Assembly (NCBI GenBank): GCA_030063045.1 | Contig: JAQSEB010000164.1 | Location: 186,001-250,000 of the forward strand | Origin: Pratylenchus scribneri | Taxonomy: Eukaryota > Nematoda > Chromadorea > Rhabditida > Pratylenchidae | Direction: 5' to 3' | Length of the DNA: 64,000 nucleotides | Shown here: positions 59,301 through 64,000 of the stretch, one piece after another | Numbering within the stretch: the first letter of the stretch is position 1 | How the letters are laid out: the number at the start of each line of letters is the position of its first letter | Position numbers and translations under genes: made by a program | Notes under the pieces: model-generated | What the model was told of the DNA's origin: nothing | What the model saw: only the letters and a program-made list of their open reading frames with translations | Databases searched by the model: none

Positions 59301-61363
59301 AAAAATTAATAATTTGTTAGTGAGATTGAGAAGGGAAAATCAATTCTAGATGTTTACAACAAAATATAAATTTTTAAATTCGAAAAATTGAATTACATAC
59401 CTACCAGTCAAAGAAATAGAAATTTTATTGATTATAATTTTATAAATACCAGCTGGCGAGCTCGCTGATTTTTTAAGGGGTATCGAAAGAAATACATGGG
59501 ATTTTAAAAAAAATTACAGATAGAAAGAAAGCGCTACTGCGCTTTAAAAATATCCAATTGTCAAAAATTCATTGTCCATTTTTCATTAAACCGCTTAAAC
59601 CCAACTTGCGCACAATCGATTTAATCCATTTAACTGGTAAAATTCAAAAACAAATATAAATTGGTGATCCTCGATATCGAAAACATATTTCCACAATTTT
59701 TGTAAATTTAGACGATTTTTGCCCATTTGACCAAACCGGTTTGCGAACCTTTTTGGACCATACAAAACCCAAAAATGGTTTTAATTAAACCCACAAAAAC
59801 ATATTATCCATTTTTGTTCAATTAAAAAATTTATTTGACTATGATGGGATTCGAACCCACGACTTTCGTTAAACTTCCTCCGTCTTCACCCACGGCAACA
59901 AAAAATGCCTACTTGGACCCATTTGTCGGATTCTAGGGCTCAGGCTTTTGAGAATTTACCTTACCACATAATCTATATATCGTTTGAAAGCTGGTATTCA
60001 TATGCAGTGCCCTTTCTATGGGACCAAAATCCAAAAATTAAAAGGAAAAAATTTTAGTTTTAACAAACCAAAAAATTCACTTTTTAAATCGGTTTTTGGC
60101 TTCAATCTCGAAAATGGAATGTCTTCATTAAAATGTTAGGTTTTTCTGGATGTGCCATGGAAATATGAGTCTATAAAATATGAACTCAAAATCGGTTTTC
60201 TAGAAAGGCTTAAACTTGTATATATATAACAAAAATTTTTGCAAATTTTCGACATGAAACGGACACCATTTTCTCAAACTCACTTATGGTAGTTATTTAG
60301 TTTATTAAATTATTTTCTCTGCTTAATGAGTTTCGTTAATTCCATTTATTTTTATTCAAATTTCTAAAAATACATACCGCCCATCGGCATCATGCCGGCT
60401 GAACCATGGCCATAATCAAATTCATTATCAGATGTGATTTTATCAGCAAATGGTTCTTTGTTGTTACTTCTAATTGAGAAATTAATTATGCCTCCTGAAG
60501 GTATATTTTCTCCAATTTTCCTAATTGTGGTTCCCTTTTTAAAACTGGTTCTGATTGAATTTATTGAATCTTCTGATAATTTCAAAAATGTAGGATTGTT
60601 TTCCGATGGCAAGGGCACATCTTCTTCAATAGGCCTTATGCTGGGCATAGGCACACTTTCTCCAATAGGTCTTATGCTTGGCACTAAATAAAATTTATAA
60701 ATTTGAATTTGAAATTTAAAATCTTTTTTAATTTTCGAGAAATCCTATATATAATTTAGTTGTTTATTTGGATGTTACTTGGTTTTCTCGAAGATGTGTG
60801 GATGGTTTGAGCTGAATTTTTGTACTCGGGTTTTTATAGGGTGCTGATTAAGAATTTTGAATAAGTTTTTGATATGGTCTAGTCTCTCGCAGCTTGGCGA
60901 TAACGCTTGGCCAAGTTTAGTAAAGTTGGATTTTGAAGATGGAAATATCTAATATCTTGTAATTGAGAGTGTTGAGTATGATGGTGATAATGGTTTTGTA
61001 TTTGGTTTAGGTTTTGGCCACGAAATATGCAAATTTATTTTATGTGGCCTAGCGGAATAGTCCGTCATCTGGATTAGGAATAGCTCCCTTACCCATTAGA
61101 TTTCTTCGTGCCATATTCGCCGCAAGTTGTTCTTGTTCACCCAGCCATTTATTGAAGTCATTTTCTGATCCAATTTCAGTAGTGTTAGGGATTTGTCTTA
61201 TTGACTCTTGATTTTCGGCTCTACTTCGATTGTGTTCTCTAATCGATATTTCGTGAATCCGTTTATTGAATTCATTATTGGTGGGATCCGCAGCAAATGC
61301 TCTTATTGCCAAATAAATGCATATTAAAGCGATAAAAATGAAGACCAATTTATTTTTTGTCAT
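52682..61363 (-). CDS. gene B: secreted SIR-repeat / FLYWCH / Ulp1-like protease protein
   Basis: Paralogue of gene A with fewer units and nearly every join resolved. Exons: 61363-61093 (signal peptide), 60683-60378 (SIRP repeats), 59067-58981, 57609-57397 (FLYWCH-like), 55996-55207 (Ulp1), 55138-54675 (SIR repeats), 54541-54284, 54176-53964, 53327-53132 (FLYWCH), then 53042-52861 and 52778-52682 (FLYWCH, TGA). Phases match at every junction down to 53132, which gives about 932 residues in one frame; only the step to 53042 lacks a clear acceptor. The signal exon is not like that of gene A: it is homologous to exon 1 of the astacin at 25749 (same 271-base length, same phase). Introns hold a hAT-like element and a SINE-like repeat. 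Confidence 0.65.
53964..54541 (-). CDS. first two FLYWCH fingers of gene B
   Basis: Exon 54541-54284: GGYFLIHNGYVYLNAKNF, WMCEERETSKC, NEHNHHPRS. Exon 54176-53964: VYVDGFTYIYNKK, LFCEEIYIENC, IQHNHKG. Both are symmetric phase-1 exons and match the gene A fingers one to one. Confidence 0.8.
54675..55138 (-). CDS. SIR-repeat linker exon of gene B
   Basis: Opens PESEITFGSIRPQVAQRMEK, followed by KSIRAIG, ESIREIG, QSIRRME, GSIRRLD, ESIRKTAG, GSIRPEG and ISIKIAG. Longer than its gene A counterpart by extra repeats. Joins the Ulp1 exon by TT|GTAAGA to TCTAG with the frame kept. Confidence 0.75.
55207..55996 (-). CDS. Ulp1/SENP-type cysteine protease domain of gene B
   Basis: The exon starts with QSKDSLAAKESIRKKSKKHL and an acidic MEESSDNES stretch, then the C48 protease domain: FWFIPANLYGNHWALAVLD (His), FCDSLN (Asp), QTNSWDCGVFLLMYAE (Gln, Cys). 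The catalytic set is complete. It aligns over its length with gene A (GWLGNFVINAYLHLLTRDRD in both, nearly). No transmembrane segment. Confidence 0.87.
56000..56830. other. intronic AT-rich sequence of gene B
   Basis: A C-rich stretch at 56260-56400 (CCAAACATTTTCCCCAAAAA) and AATTAAATTTT-type repeats follow; no coding exon recognised. Confidence 0.4.
56830..57310. mobile_element. imperfect foldback element in gene B intron
   Basis: Left arm GACGGGGAATCCGAATCTGA, then GGACCAAGGGCAT and CAACGCAGCTCATG; the right side has an imperfect complement centred near 57090 (TTCAACGAGCAG). Related to the element at 61780-62335. Confidence 0.55.
57397..57609 (-). CDS. FLYWCH-like exon of gene B
   Basis: LYHNGYGFTYEKIIELKDGG, YYRCARHCKGTDKNG, LNHEHAVDC. 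Phase-1 ends. Matches the two such exons in gene A; gene B has a small insertion (TDKNGNMKM). Confidence 0.75.
57708..58626. mobile_element. hAT-type non-autonomous element with internal 31-bp array
   Basis: The element starts CAGGGCTGCCAT and ends ATGGCACCCCTG and is flanked by perfect 8-bp direct repeats CTACAGAG (57700-57707 and 58627-58634). Both ends hold CCGGGTTTTGCCGGG-type subterminal repeats. About 12 near-perfect copies of a 31-bp unit (CTAATTTTTCGCTGCGCGGC plus CATTTTTGGGT) fill 57850-58215. No transposase. It lies in a gene B intron. Confidence 0.88.
57850..58215. repeat. 31-bp tandem array, ~12 copies
   Basis: Unit begins CTAATTTTTCGCTGCGCGGC; most copies differ by at most one base, so the array is young or homogenised. 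Degenerate relatives (CCTATCAGGGC) continue to about 58340. Confidence 0.9.
58981..59067 (-). CDS. 87-base SIR mini-exon of gene B
   Basis: GYISFDNPDENIGSIRIKSN then RFPPPPKKE. Acceptor TTTCAG, donor GTATGT, phase 1 at both ends. Same length as the two copies in gene A (19272-19186, 18230-18144). Confidence 0.7.
59450..60240. mobile_element. SINE-like repeat, relative of 17372-17990
   Basis: Contains GATGGGATTCGAACCCACGA at about 59842 (minus-strand B box GGTTCGAATCC-like), then GGGACCAAAATCCAAAAATT, AAAGGAAAAAATTTTAG and AAATCGGTTTTTGGCT in the same order as the gene A copy. It also starts near a palindrome (CCAGCTGGCGAGCTCGCTGA). In a gene B intron. Confidence 0.6.
60378..61363 (-). CDS. 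signal-peptide exon and SIRP-repeat exon of gene B
   Basis: Exon 61363-61093 encodes MTKNKLVFIFIALICIYLAI then AADPTNNEFNKRIHEISIRE and QESIRQIPNTTE, ending LAANMARRNLM. The donor (GG|GTAAGG) is at the same codon position as in the astacin at 26020. It joins exon 60683-60378 in frame: PSIRPIGESVPMPSIRPIEE, NSIRTSFKKG, TTIRKIGENIPSGG, FSIRSNNKE. If the donor is ignored the first exon alone ends after PDDGLFR, which could be a short secreted isoform. Confidence 0.75.
60905..61030 (+). pseudogene. conserved peptide fragment antisense to gene B
   Basis: LAKFSKVGFEDGNI, an in-frame TAA, then VIESVEYDGDNGFVFGLGFG. Homologous to the minus-strand frame at 26931-26820, and in the same relation (antisense, just 3' of the shared signal exon). 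Confidence 0.45.
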
Positions 61364-61720
61364 TATTTTTGGTAAAAAATTTGGAAAATGAATTTATTTT
61401 ATTGGGAAAAAATAACGAATTTTTCATACCAAATTCACTTTTTCTCCATTTTTTATATTATTTACATAATCTTTTTATGGATCATTTTATATATTTATAG
61501 TTTTCTTTAATTTTGATTTTTCCATTTATAAGACAATTTTAAATAGAAAAAATTATAATTCAGCCAAAAATGTGTGCATTTTAAAAGAAATTTTATTATT
61601 TTATAGTTTTATATGAAATATCATAATACTTCATTTTTTAATTTATATTTGTATTTTTATAGTCAGTTTTTTCATCCCATAAAATAGATTCTATTTTTAT
61701 AGTTTTAAAAGAATTTTTTA
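61364..61720 (-). promoter_or_regulatory. upstream region of gene B with repeated ACTATAAAA motif
   Basis: On the minus strand AAAACTATAAATATATAAAA (61485-61505), ATAAAACTATAAAATAATAA (61590-61610), ACTATAAAAATAC (61650-61665) and AAAACTATAAAAATAG (61690-61705) occur within 350 bases of the ATG. The layout resembles 31606-31991 and 25480-25748. Confidence 0.5.
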
Positions 61721-61779
61721 GTGTATAATTTTTATTCCATATATGATAAGAAATAATTCGGCAATACTAAAGAATCCGT

Positions 61780-62335
61780 ATCCAAAAAAAATTTTTTTAT
61801 AAATTTTTTCAAAAATTGGTTTCTAGAGGTTTTCGAGGGCGTAGAATACGATTCTGTCATCAATGCTGTCATATCTTGCCATCTTGATAAGAAAATGCCT
61901 TTTACCAGGATACAAAGGGAGGACCAAGGACATTTTCGGTAAAAATTTTTCTTTTGACAATATAATAGCTCATTCAACGCAGCTCGACGAGAGAATCTAA
62001 CGGTACCATTTCTATTGAATAATATTCAGTTATTGAGAAATTAGGGGTCTAAACAACTTAGCAAGATAAATATTTGTTTTACGCCATAACTTGCCAATAA
62101 TTGAATATTATTCAATAAAAATAATACCATTCGATTCCTCTCATCGAACTGCGTTGATTGAACTATTATATGGTCATATAAAGATTTTCACCAAAAATGC
62201 CCTTGGGTCCCCCTTTTGTATTTTCCACGTAAAAGTTGGCATTTTCTTACCAAGATGGCAATATATGGCAAAATGGATGTCAGATTCGTGTTCTATGCCC
62301 CCCCGACAACCACTAGAAACTCATTTTTAAGAAAA
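61780..62335. mobile_element. foldback element
   Basis: Left CTAGAGGTTTTCGAGGGCGT, GCCATCTTGATAAGAAAATG and TTCAACGCAGCTCGACGAGA are answered on the right by TCTCATCGAACTGCGTTGA, CATTTTCTTACCAAGATGGC and CAACCACTAG. Centre near 62060. Includes GGGTCCCCCTTTTG shared with other copies (4600, 39590). Confidence 0.8.
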
Positions 62336-62604
62336 TTAAAAAATAATTTTTTTGGGATATGGATTCTTTAGGATTTCCAATAATTTTCTTTGCCGGAATT
62401 GGCAACCCAAATTTTTTAAAAAAAATTCCAAAATAAATGTTGATCTCTCGCTCTGCCAAATTTTTCAAACTCTCTTCCGTAAGAGTATCTACACTATATT
62501 ATAATGAAGAAATTTTCGATTTTGTGTTTCAATATGAATCTTCTGTACAATATTCAATATTTAAAAATCACCCGTATAATTCATATAGTAAAATCACTCG
62601 TAGG

Positions 62605-63092
62605 CAGAGCTGTGCTTTTCAAAATTCCTAGCTCCGGTTCCGGGCTCCGACCCTCAAAATTTTTTGCTCCGACTCCGACTCCGGGCTCCGACCTTACAAA
62701 TTTTTCTCTCCGACTCCAACTCCGGCTCCGGAGCCGTTAAAATATTTGACTCCGACTCCGGAGTTTAACTCCGGAAATTTTTTTATTCTGCACCGAATTA
62801 GCTCCGATGCATTTTTTTGGAACACGATTTTAAAAAAAAATAATATAAATTTAATCTTCACAAATAAAATAATATTATTTTCACTTCTTTAAATTGAAAA
62901 TTTAATAAAAAATGATCTAAGGAAGAAAATTTTTCTCAAAAAAAACCGGAGTCCGGAGTCACCCAAAATTCTTAGCTACGGCTCCAGCTCCGGGATCCGA
63001 CCGTACAAATTTTTCGTTCCGATTCCAGCTCTTGAGCGGAGCCGGAGCTGGAACCGGAATTGAAGCTTAAGTCGGAGCTGGGCGCAGCTCTG
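62605..63092. mobile_element. hAT-like non-autonomous element rich in CTCCGGCTCCG
   Basis: Starts CAGAGCTGTGC and ends GCGCAGCTCTG, flanked by CTCGTAGG (62597-62604) and CTCGTAAG (63093-63100), an 8-bp target duplication with one mismatch. GGCTCCGACTCCG-type repeats fill both ends in inverted sense. Confidence 0.78.
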
Positions 63093-63100
63093 CTCGTAAG

Positions 63101-63600
63101 TATATAGTATACTGATAATCATTAAAAATTGAATTTTAGGGAAATGGCATCAACATTTAAATTAAAAATTTTGATAAGAATATTATGTTTTTGGAGATAA
63201 ATCAAAAAAAAATCACTAAAAAATGTACAAAATATTGATGAATATTGATAAAATATCATTAAAATCAAAAAAATATAAAAACATGTTTTAATTTTGTATT
63301 AAGAAATTTTGATTTTGAAAATATATATTGAATTTAATATAAATCCGCCCTAATCTTCGATCAGTTAGAATTTTGGAATTAAAAATGTAAAGCATTTTAT
63401 ATTTCCAATAAATCCTACATAAAATTCGTTGTTTATATTCAAAATAGATCAAAACCACAACCCATAATTCATTTCAATACATTTAAAATGGTAAAAAAAA
63501 TACAGGAAATATAAATTTAATAATTCCAAAATGGAATCGGAATAAAATATGTTTTCGACGATTAATCTTCTTTTTTGTTTGTATCCATAATTTTCAATTT
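63101..63600. other. AT-rich 3' flank of the SPRY gene
   Basis: Nothing recognised. Confidence 0.35.
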
Positions 63601-64000
63601 TCATTCAAGGGCTTGTTTGAATTCCTTGAATTGCCATTCCTCTTTGTTAAAATTCACGAGGATTAATTCGTCAGAACGGAACAAATTAATTACGGGGAAA
63701 AGTTCAATTATGGCAAATTTTGTTGGCAATTCAACCTTCCCTGAATTTTAATTTTTATTTTCGAAAATTTTTATTATAATTTTATTCTAGTATTTTTAAT
63801 TGCTAAAATTAATTCAAATAATTTTACCTATCAATTTGCCATTGCATGTAACAAATGATTCCATTTTCGAATTTTCACGATGGATTATGCCAATGCCAAC
63901 AAAATCTCCTTCCTTGAAATGTTCAATACCATTTCCGAGATCGATGAAAGAACCATCAATCAAAATTCCTTCTTTATCGAAAATTCCAATAGTATTTTTC
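63601..64000 (-). CDS. SPRY-domain protein, C-terminal part (5' end outside window)
   Basis: Two exons on the minus strand, 64000-63828 and 63740-63601 (TGA), join in frame. They read TIGIFDKEGILIDGSFIDLG, then GDFVGIGIIHR, SFVTCNGKLIG, then ELPTKFAIIELFPVINLF and a C-terminus ending KQALE. This is the second half of a SPRY (B30.2-like) domain, with the G-D-x-V-G-x-G-I and T-x-N-G-x-x-x-G signatures. In cyst and root-knot nematodes secreted SPRY proteins (SPRYSEC) act as effectors, while RanBP9-like SPRY proteins are housekeeping; which applies needs the N-terminus, outside the window. Confidence 0.82.

Noticed and set aside
1..64000. CRISPR array, operon-like bacterial genes or prokaryotic signals
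   Set aside because: The genes have spliceosomal introns and animal domains; repeats are satellites or transposons, not spacer-separated arrays.

Overview
The window looks like nuclear DNA of a nematode, most likely a plant-parasitic tylenchid of the root-knot type. The reasons are its very high A+T content, many short introns with nematode-like GT..TTTCAG sites, two astacin metalloproteases with the nematode prodomain/catalytic/EGF/CUB layout, a SPRY-domain gene at the right edge, and many small inverted-repeat elements. The species call is inference. All gene models below were joined by hand from splice sites and phase; boundaries may be off by a few bases.

Layout. 0.8-1.6 kb: small acidic protein made of phase-1 mini-exons (+). 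1.9-2.9 kb: minisatellites. 3.2-5.1 kb (-): ubiquitin-like/RING/chromodomain-like gene with an inverted-repeat element acting as an apparent intron. 6.2-9.7 kb (-): astacin gene. 11.5-20.7 kb (-): large secreted gene 'A' with SIR repeats, FLYWCH fingers and a Ulp1/SENP protease. 20.7-22.5 kb: duplicated flank ending in a UGT last exon. 22.6-23.6 kb: Helitron relic. 24.3-25.4 kb: TIR element. 25.7-30.5 kb (+): second astacin, complete, with a C-terminal SIR-repeat tail. 31-35.8 kb: foldback element, orphan signal exon, orphan SIR exon, gag-only LTR element. 35.8-37.8 kb: third, broken copy 'C' of the gene A 5' end. 37.8-42.7 kb (-): UDP-glycosyltransferase. 44.8-46.6 kb (-) and 48.2-51.2 kb (+): a head-to-head pair of secreted SIR-repeat genes. 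52.7-61.4 kb (-): gene 'B', paralogue of A. 63.6 kb to the edge (-): SPRY-domain gene.

The unifying signal is a short repeated peptide motif, S-I-R (often SIRP or SIRxxG), in otherwise unrelated proteins: secreted low-complexity proteins, the tail of an astacin, and linkers between FLYWCH fingers and a Ulp1 protease. It is written with many different codons, so it appears to be kept at protein level. The exons carrying it mostly use phase-1 introns, and one signal-peptide exon (with its upstream region) heads both an astacin and gene B. This looks like a modular, exon-shuffled family of secreted proteins that I do not recognise as described; an effector role is plausible but unproven.
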